Shown: positions 5,893 to 13,821 of the stretch, one piece after another
How positions within the stretch are numbered: position 1 is the first letter of the stretch
Layout of the letters: every line of letters begins with the position of its first letter
Assembly (NCBI GenBank): GCA_041485125.1
Contig: JBGPIT010000086.1
Coordinates: 1-14,827 of the forward strand
DNA from: JBGPIT01 sp041485125
Lineage (GTDB): Bacteria; Desulfobacterota; Binatia; UTPRO1
Length of the DNA stretch: 14,827 bases
Reading direction: 5' to 3'
The notes under the pieces: generated by a model
What the model saw: only the letters and a program-made list of their open reading frames with translations
What the model was told of the DNA's origin: nothing
Databases searched by the model: none
Position numbers and translations under genes: made by a program

Positions 5893-8658
5893 TCACTGAC
5901 ACGTGACCACGTCGACGGATTCCGACAGATATCTGACGTTCCGGAATCCAATGGTCTCTGCTTTAACACCCGACTCGAATACGAACTCGATGGGCACGTA
6001 GACTCGTCTGAGGTCCACGCCGGCAAACAGCGAGAGCGGAACCCGACAGGTCTGCCAACCGGCCTTGAGGGTCACACGTCTCTTGATCTCCGATCCATCA
6101 TCGGGATCGCGGACGCCTTTCAGCCCGAGCCACACCACCTCTCCGCCGTCCTTGCCATTCAACTCGACGGAGAGCGTTCGGTACATCGACAGATCCATTC
6201 CGCAGCGTTCGGGTTGCGGCTCGACGGTCTTTCCGCGGCGCTCGGCTCGAGGGGCGGGGTCGCCCCCGACCGTGACGAACACCGCCCCCCAGCTTGGTCC
6301 GGACGGATATCGCAGCTCCACGTACCCGCCGTCACGCGGCGTGTACGAGACCCAGGAGCGCTCGTGCGTGGAGCTTTCGACGCCCATACCGAAGCCGTCT
6401 CCGAAGGTTCGACGACCATAGACGAGCCTTTCTCCCGCGCGTTCTACCTCCCTGTCGGGTTCGACGTCGCGCGCGGTCGGAGGCGCGACATCGTCGTATA
6501 CAACGTCGTCCAAGAGCACACGCACCCCGGACGGCGCCCGGGAGCGCGCCATCACGACACCGAATTTGTTCGCTGTGCGTGACAACTCGACGCCCCTGAC
6601 GTCGATCGAATATTCTCTCGGCTCGGTCGTGAGACGCACGAACCCCGTCGCGTCGGCCTCTGCAACGACACGAGATCGTTCGCTCCACCTCGGCGGCGTG
6701 CCCTCACATCCTCCTCCGACGAAGAACTTCACCGCCGCGTCGTCTCGATCGCTCCAGGCCTTGAATCGCAGCCGTTGCGGCCGGTAATCCGCGGACGGTG
6801 CGTCGGAAGGCTTCGTAGGCGGGGGTGTCGGCTCGCTGCAGGATGGCGCGGGTCGAGCGTCCACCCAGCGGATCCCGCCCCATCCACGACGATCGTCGGA
6901 CGTCGGATTGTACGCGATGCGTATAACCCGCTTGTTCCACCGGTCATAAGGAGGCGGCCGGTCGTGTCGAGGACGATCGCCATACGCCTCGGCGCAGTCG
7001 ACATATTCGATCTTGCCCTGCTCACCGGGCTCGCGCGGATCGATCAGCCATTCTGGAATAAAAGGCAGGTGTTGCGCGCCGTAGTTCGTATAGACGGCAA
7101 GCGCCGGCGGGAATTCGCGGGGAGGGGAGAAAAGCGAACCGTCGTTGGCTCGGAAAAGACTGTCGTTCACCGTCTCATGCATGACGGGCAGGACGGTCGT
7201 GAGGTCGTACTTGTTCCGGCGCCCGGCGTCCCAAATCCCCCAAAATTGGCCGGCGCTCCCCTCCTCCCCTTCCGCCTTCCAGAGCTCGTCGAACGCGCCA
7301 AAATAAAAGAACTCCACGTGCGATGCATGCGCCAACGCCAGAAACTCTCGCCAATAGTGACGTTGATTCCACGGTGACGCCACGCCGCCGTGATCGTTCC
7401 ACCCTGACGACGGCCATCCGGTTTCGCCGATCACGACCTGCTTATCGTCACCGCGCGACTTGCGGAATTTGTCGACTCTGTCGAGAACCGCTTGCGCGGC
7501 ATTCTCGACCAGTTGCTTCTCCCAAAACGGATAGTAGTGCACGAGATAGTAGTCGAGCTCGTTCATGAGACGCGGATGCTTCGGGAGCTCGTCTCCGATT
7601 TCCGCCGTGGTCACCTGCACGCGGACCGCTTTCTTGACGCGCTCGATGTAGGCGATGAGGCGATCTTCGGCCCCGCGGGTATCCAACCCGCGCCTAACGA
7701 TAGAGGACAGCACCTCGTTGCCGACGATCACCGATTCCAACGGGACCCGCTTTGCGACGTCGATCAACGCGGTGATCTCGCGCTCGTCGGCTTCCGTATC
7801 GTCGCCGATCCACGCGCCGGCACTCACGCGGAGCCCACGCTCATGCGCCAGCTGCGGGATCTCTCCCTGAATCCCGGTGCTGGAGTACGTGCGGATGGCG
7901 TTCGTACTGTGCTTGAGCTGGTCGAGATCTTCGATGATCTGCTCTCGCGAAGGACCGGTCCCTCGATTGGGATCGGGATTCTGACAATCGCGGAACGGAC
8001 TATACGCGATGCCTTGGATCTCCCGCGCCGGCGGCAACCATTCGACCTTGACCGCGTTGATCGGCCAGCGAACGCCGGGCGCGGCGCGGAGCTCGAGATC
8101 GCCCCCGCCGGGGGCATCGACACGTACCGTCACAACCGGCTGGTCACCGAGGGCGAGTCGGTCGCACCGGCCGTCGCTGCCGCATCGGGCCGACCACAAA
8201 CGCTTTCCCCCGTACTCGAGACTGACGCCGTCCTCGGGCTCGTCACGGACGGCTCCGGAGCTCCCTGCGGCCGCCACGGCATCGGCACACGCACCGACGC
8301 AGGAGATGTGGACGGCAGCGACGCGGCGCTCGCCGTTCGGAACGAGTCGCGTCGTCGCGCGGCTCTCCGCAAGACCGGCCTTGCACGTCGCCTCGTCGAC
8401 ACCGAGCACGAATCCGCGCTCGGGCAGACCCTTGAAGCACGACCCGTGCCCGCGGACCAGATGCGGTCCGGTGAGAGTCCAATCGGCCGCTGCGAGGCGG
8501 GGGCCGTCGTCATGATCGTAGACCCGTGGGGCGATCGGCGTCGCGCCCGCTCGCGAATCGGCGCGCACGGGGGAGGGCGTGCAAAGCGCAACGATCGCCG
8601 CCAGGACCACGAGGGTCTCACGCGCCCGGAGTCTGATGCCGTTCGTCGTCGTGCGCAT
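5893..8658 (-). CDS. secreted multidomain GH17 glycosidase/transglycosylase (beta-glucan active)
   Basis: A 921-residue exported protein with signal peptide 1-33 (cleavage after VRA). Residues 34-210 are a Cys-containing N-terminal domain of unknown family. Residues about 213-500 are a GH17 (clan GH-A) TIM barrel beginning IQGIAYSPF. The acid/base is Glu315 in IVGNE and the nucleophile Glu412 in GETGWPSSGW; YYPFW (375-379), FFYFGAFDELW (450-460) and FWGIWD (472-477) are further family blocks. GH17 enzymes cleave or transfer beta-1,3- or beta-1,3/1,4-glucans. Residues about 515-725 and 745-921 look like two beta jelly-roll domains, the first ending LLDDVVYDD; both resemble the stand-alone protein at 12008-12934. 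The ATG follows the stop of the upstream TPR/barrel gene by 9 bases with only a weak AGAG ribosome site, which points to one operon. Location is probably periplasm, surface or outside. Hydrolase versus transglycosylase cannot be decided. Confidence 0.85.
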   Translation of the reverse strand: MRTTTNGIRLRARETLVVLAAIVALCTPSPVRADSRAGATPIAPRVYDHDDGPRLAAADWTLTGPHLVRGHGSCFKGLPERGFVLGVDEATCKAGLAESRATTRLVPNGERRVAAVHISCVGACADAVAAAGSSGAVRDEPEDGVSLEYGGKRLWSARCGSDGRCDRLALGDQPVVTVRVDAPGGGDLELRAAPGVRWPINAVKVEWLPPAREIQGIAYSPFRDCQNPDPNRGTGPSREQIIEDLDQLKHSTNAIRTYSSTGIQGEIPQLAHERGLRVSAGAWIGDDTEADEREITALIDVAKRVPLESVIVGNEVLSSIVRRGLDTRGAEDRLIAYIERVKKAVRVQVTTAEIGDELPKHPRLMNELDYYLVHYYPFWEKQLVENAAQAVLDRVDKFRKSRGDDKQVVIGETGWPSSGWNDHGGVASPWNQRHYWREFLALAHASHVEFFYFGAFDELWKAEGEEGSAGQFWGIWDAGRRNKYDLTTVLPVMHETVNDSLFRANDGSLFSPPREFPPALAVYTNYGAQHLPFIPEWLIDPREPGEQGKIEYVDCAEAYGDRPRHDRPPPYDRWNKRVIRIAYNPTSDDRRGWGGIRWVDARPAPSCSEPTPPPTKPSDAPSADYRPQRLRFKAWSDRDDAAVKFFVGGGCEGTPPRWSERSRVVAEADATGFVRLTTEPREYSIDVRGVELSRTANKFGVVMARSRAPSGVRVLLDDVVYDDVAPPTARDVEPDREVERAGERLVYGRRTFGDGFGMGVESSTHERSWVSYTPRDGGYVELRYPSGPSWGAVFVTVGGDPAPRAERRGKTVEPQPERCGMDLSMYRTLSVELNGKDGGEVVWLGLKGVRDPDDGSEIKRRVTLKAGWQTCRVPLSLFAGVDLRRVYVPIEFVFESGVKAETIGFRNVRYLSESVDVVTCQ

Positions 8659-8667
8659 CGTCTCTGT

Positions 8668-10434
8668 TCAAAAACCGATCTTCAACGCCAAATTGAACAA
8701 ATGCTGACTCTCGCCGATCCGATAGTAATACTGGTAGCGATATCCGGCCTCCGCGAGCGTCGTGGCGCCGAAGAACGACGACCGCTCGGCACTCGACGCG
8801 ACGATGAACTTGGCGACGAGATTTGCACCGAAGCGCACGCTCTCGAAGTCACTGGGCCCGTCGATCGCGACGTCGTGCGCGAAGGGTGTCACGACCTCGA
8901 GAAAGGCCAGATGCGCCGGACCGAGGCCGTCCATGTTGCCGAGAGTCGACGCGTTCTCGTTGTCGACGACGCGATACAGCACGGTCACGGACGTGCGATA
9001 CTGGGAGTTCGACAGCCTGTTCACCCGCAGTCCGTGGTCGTCCAACCCTTTCTGATCCCCGCTGAAGAGCGTCGGCTGCACCTCGACGTCGAGTGGGCCG
9101 GCGTGGCCGGCGCCATCTGCGGATTGGCGGCCTTTCGGCCATCCGAGACCGCGAATCGCAGCGCCCACGAAGACGTCGTTACGGTGGACGTCGACATCGC
9201 CGAATTGTTCCGTCTCGTGCGCGACTCCCGCGAACAGCTCGTTGGTGCGCAGATCGAACTTCCGCTTGAACGTGGCGGGCGTGAACTGCTGATATCGCAG
9301 GGTCGCAGCGAGGATCGCCAAGTGACGATCAATCGGCTCGGTGACCCGTTGGGTGATGTCGGCGTAGTAATACAGTAGCTCCAGGTTGATCTTGTCGGGA
9401 CCCCAGAATCTGGAGGCCTTCGCGAGCAGACGAACCGCATCGAATACTTCTTTGGCACTGGGCTGAAACTCGACGAGGCCGCGCTGGGCGCCGTGCTCGT
9501 ATTCGGCACGAACGCCCAAATCCAAGAACGGATGGAGATCGAAGCTTCGTTCCAAGCCCACGCCGTACCGATGCACGTCGACGTCGTTGAAATGGCTCAC
9601 GTCGTTGAAGTTCGTGACCTGCGCATCGTCCGCGTGCACGTCGTCGACGAAGAGATCAATCGCCGGCAAGGCGCGATATCTCAGTCGCAGGCGATTGAAG
9701 GTCTCGCCCTGGTACCGTCCGTGCACGAGATCGCGCTGCTCTCCGCGCCGCAACGGCCGATCGAGACGTTCGCGGCTGGCGGCGAATTTCTCCTCGGTCG
9801 TGAGGTCGCGAACGTCGTCGACCTGGTCGAATCCGTCGAGCGCGCGGGCGTAGCGGTTTTGCGTGCTGAAGAACAGCAACGGGCGGTCTTCCTGCTGGTC
9901 GCGAAGTCCGGGAACGACGCCCCATGACACGAGGGGGACGCCGTCCTGCTCGTAGAGCGCGGCGAGGCGGCGCTGAATCTGCGCCAATAGCTCGTCGTGT
10001 CGTACGTCCGATCGCGCAGCGACCTTGCGTATCGCGGCATAGTAGTGCGCTTCAGCCTCCGGAAAGAGAGGCTGCTGTGGTCCGCGATAAATCCGGAGAT
10101 AGTCGCCGTAGCCGATCTCGTGCTCGGGGTCGTCGGGGCCGAGTCGAATCGCGCGCTCGTAGTACGTTTGCGCCCGCAGATCCCCGGCGTCACGGAGCCT
10201 TCGCGCGAGGTAGAACGCAATGGCACCGTCGGGATCCGGACACGCATCCGACGCCGCCACCGCACGATCCAAACCCGAACCTGATTCGGTACCGTCGAGT
10301 TCATCGAGGGCGGCGCCGATTTCCGCACACGCGCGCGCCCGCTCGTCCTGTACGAACGCAGCCGCGCTCGTGATCCCGCACGTAACGACGCCGATCAAGC
10401 CGAGCGATATGAGAGGATATCTGCGTATCGTCAC
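8668..10434 (-). CDS. TPR-containing outer-membrane beta-barrel protein, probable polysaccharide export or surface pore
   Basis: A 588-residue protein. The GTG at 10434 is chosen because GAGGGGGGTGGA lies directly upstream and a signal peptide follows at once (residues 1-26, SAAA near the end). A longer open frame extends upstream but would run into the divergent promoter region. Residues about 65-165 are helical with TPR-like units (YYERAIRLGPDDPEHEIGYG, then EAEAHYYAAIRKV). From about 240 to the end the pattern alternates as in a transmembrane beta-barrel, and the last residue is Phe588 (NLALKIGF), the usual assembly signal of outer-membrane proteins. The TPR-then-barrel layout resembles BcsC and PgaA, which export polysaccharides, but this protein is smaller and I see no direct family match. 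Placement 9 bases before the secreted GH17 gene supports a role in passing or holding a glucan at the outer membrane. Confidence 0.7.
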   Translation of the reverse strand: MTIRRYPLISLGLIGVVTCGITSAAAFVQDERARACAEIGAALDELDGTESGSGLDRAVAASDACPDPDGAIAFYLARRLRDAGDLRAQTYYERAIRLGPDDPEHEIGYGDYLRIYRGPQQPLFPEAEAHYYAAIRKVAARSDVRHDELLAQIQRRLAALYEQDGVPLVSWGVVPGLRDQQEDRPLLFFSTQNRYARALDGFDQVDDVRDLTTEEKFAASRERLDRPLRRGEQRDLVHGRYQGETFNRLRLRYRALPAIDLFVDDVHADDAQVTNFNDVSHFNDVDVHRYGVGLERSFDLHPFLDLGVRAEYEHGAQRGLVEFQPSAKEVFDAVRLLAKASRFWGPDKINLELLYYYADITQRVTEPIDRHLAILAATLRYQQFTPATFKRKFDLRTNELFAGVAHETEQFGDVDVHRNDVFVGAAIRGLGWPKGRQSADGAGHAGPLDVEVQPTLFSGDQKGLDDHGLRVNRLSNSQYRTSVTVLYRVVDNENASTLGNMDGLGPAHLAFLEVVTPFAHDVAIDGPSDFESVRFGANLVAKFIVASSAERSSFFGATTLAEAGYRYQYYYRIGESQHLFNLALKIGF

Positions 10435-10620
10435 TCCACCCCCCTCGTGTTGGGAGCGCCTCCGATAAGAGATCGAGCGTCGATGCGTCAAGAGCGCGTG
10501 CGTCCTCGTGCAGCATTCGGCTCGACACTGTCTCACAATGGCGCAGAGAATCCGGAACGACGCAAAAAAGACGTGTTCGACTTTCACTGTCGGCGGCTGT
10601 TGCGCTATGTCGACGCGTCG
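10435..10620. promoter_or_regulatory. divergent promoter region between the two GH17 transcription units
   Basis: The 186 bases between the GTG of the barrel gene and the ATG of the GH17 lipoprotein gene must carry the start signals for both directions. The ribosome site GAGGGGGGTGGA of the minus-strand gene is clear. I found no promoter hexamers strong enough to name and no obvious operator palindrome. The shared spacer makes joint control of the two units plausible. Confidence 0.45.
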
Positions 10621-11955
10621 ATGAGCGTACGCATGAAGCTCTCTCCGCCCGTCCTTGCCACCATCCTCGTCGCCGCCCTCGCATTGGCGTCGTGCGGCGG
10701 AAGCTCGAGCGGAGGCGGTCACGGTCAAACGGAGACGTCGATCTCCGGTGTGAACTTCAGCGCGTTCGTCGACGGCCAGGATGCGACGCGCGGTGATCGG
10801 CCAACCGAGGCGCAGATACGCCAACGATTCCAAGTCCTCGTCGGCCATACGGACTGGATTCGGACCTTCGGCTCGACGAACGGGCTCGAGGCCCAGGCGT
10901 GCGTGGCTCGCGAGCTCGGCTTCAAGACGGCGATCGGCGCCTGGCTCGGCCGCGACGCAAGCGCAAATCAGTCGGAAATCGTGAGCCTCGTCAACGCTGC
11001 ACGCGCGGGCTGCGTCGACCTCGCGATCGTCGGCAGCGAGGCGCTCTTTCGTGGCGACGTGACGCCTGACGCGCTCGTCACCTACATCGACGCCCTACGC
11101 ACGCAGCTCGGGTCTCTGGGCATACCGGTCACGACGGTGGAACGGTTTCCCGAGTTGCGGGCGCACCCGGAGATCGTCGGCGCCGTCGATGTCGTCCTCG
11201 TCAACTATTATCCGTTCTGGGATGGACTTGCGATCGACGAAGCGGTCCCCGTCCTGCACGATTGGCATCTGCAACTGAAGTCGCTGGCGGGCGCCAAGGA
11301 GATCGTCGTCTCCGAGACCGGATGGCCGGACGCCGGCCAGCAAATCGGCGATGCGGTTCCGTCAGGTGCGAATGCAGACCTCTATTTCCTGACCTTCGCG
11401 TCCTGGGCTCGCGCCGAGCACGTCCGGTACTTCTACTTCGAGGCGTTCGACGAGGCCTGGAAGGTGTCGCAGGAAGGTCCGGTCGGAGCCCACTGGGGCA
11501 TCTGGGACTCGCAGGGAGTTCTGAAGGCAGGAAGGGGCCCCGTCTTCGAAGGATGCACAGTCCCGGACACTTGGACGCCGAAGCTGATCGACGGCCCAGG
11601 GACACCCACGATCGAGTTCACGTCGGTATCCCCGATCGGTGACCTCAACGGCTTCGCCCGAGGACGCGTCAGCCATGTGATCTCGTCGGCGCACAAAGTC
11701 GCGGTCTTCATTCGCGTGCGCGGAAACTGGTGGACCAAGCCTACGTTCGAATCGCCGCTCACCAGCATCGCTCCAAACGGCAATTGGACCGCGGACATCG
11801 TCACCGGGGGCGTCGACGAGGAGGCGGACCGTGTCGCCGCATTTCTCGTCGCCTCGGACTATCATCCACCCCCCTGCGGCGGCTGCCCTTCGCTTCCTGC
11901 CGATCTCGATGCGAATGCGTTGGCGCGCGCGGAGTTCGAGCGAGTACCACGTTGA
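10621..11955 (+). CDS. GH17-family lipoprotein
   Basis: A 444-residue lipoprotein. The N-terminus is a type II signal peptide with lipobox LALASC (lipidated Cys25), then a Ser/Gly linker. ATG 10621 and ATG 10633 are both possible starts; neither has a strong ribosome site, and the lipobox fits either. Residues about 42-310 are a GH17 barrel (ISGVNFSAF at the first strand). The nucleophile is Glu232 in VSETGWPDAG and the acid/base Glu140, but the residue before it is Ser139 (IVGSE), where GH17 and clan GH-A enzymes normally have Asn. YYPFW (196-200) and FYFEAFDEAW (271-280) are kept. Residues about 330-420 are a small beta domain (VFIRVRGNWWTKP), followed by CGGC. It is divergent from the barrel/GH17 operon and 52 bases ahead of the jelly-roll gene. 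It probably acts on the same glucan at the inner or outer membrane. Confidence 0.85.
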   Translation: MSVRMKLSPPVLATILVAALALASCGGSSSGGGHGQTETSISGVNFSAFVDGQDATRGDRPTEAQIRQRFQVLVGHTDWIRTFGSTNGLEAQACVARELGFKTAIGAWLGRDASANQSEIVSLVNAARAGCVDLAIVGSEALFRGDVTPDALVTYIDALRTQLGSLGIPVTTVERFPELRAHPEIVGAVDVVLVNYYPFWDGLAIDEAVPVLHDWHLQLKSLAGAKEIVVSETGWPDAGQQIGDAVPSGANADLYFLTFASWARAEHVRYFYFEAFDEAWKVSQEGPVGAHWGIWDSQGVLKAGRGPVFEGCTVPDTWTPKLIDGPGTPTIEFTSVSPIGDLNGFARGRVSHVISSAHKVAVFIRVRGNWWTKPTFESPLTSIAPNGNWTADIVTGGVDEEADRVAAFLVASDYHPPPCGGCPSLPADLDANALARAEFERVPR

Positions 11956-12007
11956 GGCAAACCGCCGGATCATCGTCGGCCCCGACATCCCAAAGAAGGA
12001 GTACCCC

Positions 12008-12934
12008 ATGAACGCCCCGAAAGCGATCTTCGTCGTTACATTGCTCGCCGTTCTCAGTACCGCGCGCGAAGCACTGGCGCAGAGCGGCGTTCAGTTCACC
12101 CGCGATAGGAGAAGCACGCTGATCAGCAAGGACGTCGGCGACGAACGATGGGCGATCGCCTACAACCTCGAATCTCGCACCGCGACGGGAAACGTCTTTT
12201 ACCGCAGCGGACGCGATCCGTCATTCGTGTGGTGCGAGGAGACAGGCAACGATGGTTCGACCGTCATGCTGTCGTGCTACGGCGCGGAGAAGTGTCCCGC
12301 AGGTCCGTGCACCGATAGCGACTGGAGCTTCATCAGTAACGTATCCATCGGCTATGATTTCTTATTCCCCCCCGGTACCCCGATTCCGCCGATTCGCCCG
12401 TTCGACGTCTATGCCGATACCGGGTTCATTCCATCGGGCTTCATGGGCGACTTCAGCGCGATCACTCTGGAAGTCGGCAACACCGTCAACCCACATTCAG
12501 GATCGACGTGTGCGCACTTTCGCTATTCCGGCGCGGCGACCGAAGGCAAGGGTTGGGCAGGCGTGTACTTCCAGTATCCGGCGAACAATTTCGGAGCTCA
12601 GGCTGGACGAACCGGCCTTCAAGGTCATTCTCGACTGAGCTTTTGGGTACGCGGAGAAGTCGGAGGAGAGAAGCTGCGTTTCGGCAGCGGCGGCATCAAT
12701 CGCAATCCACCGCCGACGGCTCAGCTACCTTTTCAGGATTCGTATGGTCCAGTCTGCGTGAGCAACTGCCAAGGCGGAGATCCGACCGTGCTCTCGAACG
12801 CGTGGACACGCTACACGATCAACCTCGAACAACAGGATCTCACGACTGTAATTGGACCGTTCTTCTGGACGGCAACCGCGGAGGAGAATCCGCAAGGTGC
12901 GGCCTTTTGTCTAGACGACATTCTCTTGGAGTAG
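12008..12934 (+). CDS. secreted jelly-roll protein, probable carbohydrate-binding module
   Basis: A 308-residue protein. The ATG at 12008 has AAGGAG 6 bases upstream and a signal peptide 1-24 (cleavage ALA/QSG). Residues 25-130 are an N-terminal beta-rich domain with five Cys. Residues about 135-308 look like a beta jelly-roll of the carbohydrate-binding/CIA30-like kind: HFRYSGAATEGKGWAGVYFQ (170-189), LSFWVRGEVGGEKLRFG (210-226), TRYTINLEQQDLTTVIG (267-283), and the last strand FCLDDILLE. The same order of motifs recurs in the C-terminal part of the large GH17 enzyme. No catalytic motif is evident, so it is most likely a lectin-like accessory that holds the glucan. It lies 52 bases after the GH17 lipoprotein gene on the same strand, probably cotranscribed. 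Confidence 0.75.
   Translation: MNAPKAIFVVTLLAVLSTAREALAQSGVQFTRDRRSTLISKDVGDERWAIAYNLESRTATGNVFYRSGRDPSFVWCEETGNDGSTVMLSCYGAEKCPAGPCTDSDWSFISNVSIGYDFLFPPGTPIPPIRPFDVYADTGFIPSGFMGDFSAITLEVGNTVNPHSGSTCAHFRYSGAATEGKGWAGVYFQYPANNFGAQAGRTGLQGHSRLSFWVRGEVGGEKLRFGSGGINRNPPPTAQLPFQDSYGPVCVSNCQGGDPTVLSNAWTRYTINLEQQDLTTVIGPFFWTATAEENPQGAAFCLDDILLE
12890..12909 (+). terminator. weak intrinsic terminator-like hairpin inside the 3' end of the jelly-roll gene
   Basis: CCGCA-AGG-TGCGG forms a 5-bp stem with a 3-base loop, followed by CCTTTTG. The stem is short and the T-run has only four bases, and the element lies 25 bases before the stop codon, so any termination would be partial. It is a variant of the hairpin at the end of the large GH17 gene. 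Confidence 0.2.
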
Positions 12935-13051
12935 GTCGCGGGAAGGTAATCGGTCTGCCCCTGGGATAAGGTGGCTGCGTCCGATCATGCGTCTGCGACG
13001 CTCCAATTGCGCTACGATTCCACGTAACACGGTATGCACCGGAGGAAACAC

Positions 13052-13633
13052 ATGTCGCGTAATGTCGCATCACCACTGAGGGACTTCTTCGCGGCGGTTG
13101 TGAGACAAGTCCGAAAAGAACCATTGGGCTTGATTGCAATTATAGTGTCTGTGATCGGGCTTGCATGGCCGATGTACGTTGCGATCAACCGCCAATGCGA
13201 TATCGCAACGATCTTGCGTCTCGTGGATCTTGAAGCCGATATTGCAAAAACCCGCGATATTGGCCGCATTGGTGGTCTATTCGCTCCCGATGCAACGGTA
13301 ATAAAATGGGAACCTCCAGACGGAACAACTGAGGCTGCGCTGAAAGAGGAACGTTGGATCGGCCTGGATCAAATTCGCGAGCGATACAAGACGCTACCTC
13401 ACTTCCCTGTTCTTACCCATACGCATGTCCGAATAAACGGCTACTGGCCGTGGGCGACGACCGCGTGGGCGACGTCGAGCACGGTGGGTTTGATGAGTTG
13501 GGACAGTCAGACCATCAGGATATCGCGCCCCGACGCGGATCGCTGGGAGTTTCGGAAAGTGCACATTGGGTGGTGGCCATTTCGCGTGTGGCGCATCGAG
13601 AATTTCGAGTATCACTACGTCTCTCGCCACTGA
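13052..13633 (+). CDS. membrane-anchored NTF2/SnoaL-like protein of unknown function
   Basis: A 193-residue protein. The ATG at 13052 is preferred over 13034 because GGAGG (13041-13045) lies 6 bases before it. One transmembrane helix spans residues about 24-45 (LGLIAIIVSVIGLAWPMYVA), preceded by a basic cytoplasmic stretch, so the rest is probably periplasmic. Residues about 52-190 have the outline of an NTF2-like alpha+beta cone: an N-terminal helix pair with LEADIAKTRDIGRIGGLFAP, then DATVIKWEPP, WIGLDQIRERYKTL, and long C-terminal strands rich in Trp. NTF2-like domains serve as enzymes, sensors or ligand pockets, so function is open. The gene uses more A/T-ending codons (ATT, GCA, ATA) than its neighbours, which suggests a different origin. 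It is the last gene before repeat copy 2. Confidence 0.7.
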   Translation: MSRNVASPLRDFFAAVVRQVRKEPLGLIAIIVSVIGLAWPMYVAINRQCDIATILRLVDLEADIAKTRDIGRIGGLFAPDATVIKWEPPDGTTEAALKEERWIGLDQIRERYKTLPHFPVLTHTHVRINGYWPWATTAWATSSTVGLMSWDSQTIRISRPDADRWEFRKVHIGWWPFRVWRIENFEYHYVSRH

Positions 13634-13766
13634 CCATGGTCCGAAGTCTGCTACGCGGAACAAATGCAGAGTGCAGCTGTGGGCTTCGGCGTCTCACCTG
13701 ACCAAACGGATGTCGGCGGCGGTCACCCAGACCGCGGAGCTATGGTTCGCGGACTCCCGATGTAAA

Positions 13767-13821
13767 AACGGAGGGGGTGGGATTCGAACCCACGAGCCCT
13801 TGCGGGCTGCCGGTTTTCAAG
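13767..13821 (-). repeat. 55-bp direct repeat, copy 2 (tRNA-Ser 3' half; candidate att site)
   Basis: Identical to 5124-5178. To the right of the anticodon loop the sequence departs at once: the outer arm is TCGGCGGA in place of ACCGGCAG, so one core arm is degenerate. The flanking bases on both sides differ fully between the two copies, so the identity is confined to the tRNA-derived core. Confidence 0.85.
13769..13821 (-). pseudogene. tRNA-Ser (UGA) 3'-half fragment
   Basis: It has the same variable arm, T arm, acceptor 3' strand and anticodon loop as copy 1, but the 5' side of the anticodon stem (GCCGA) no longer pairs with ACCGG. No D arm or GGAGGGG acceptor strand follows in the next 100 bases. 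It cannot fold as a tRNA and is best read as the remnant left at one end of an integration event. Confidence 0.65.

Larger units (their letters stand above)
5124..13821. mobile_element. putative tRNA-Ser-bounded genomic island or passenger segment
   Basis: The segment lies between two perfect 55-bp direct repeats of a tRNA-Ser 3' half. Inside are the two GH17 genes, the TPR/beta-barrel gene, the jelly-roll gene and the NTF2-like gene. No integrase, excisionase or transposase is recognisable, so this would be a decayed or passively mobilised unit, or one unit of a tandem array at a tRNA-Ser locus. Neither repeat has a clean tRNA 5' half, so the intact target gene would lie outside the window. 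The alternatives are chance duplication of a tRNA fragment and an assembly artefact. Confidence 0.35.

Noticed and set aside
7492..9378. 628-codon open frame on the plus strand
   Set aside because: It lies antisense to the GH17 and barrel genes, both with clear motifs. Its Arg/Asp-rich translation has no domain and no ribosome site; it is a shadow of high GC3.
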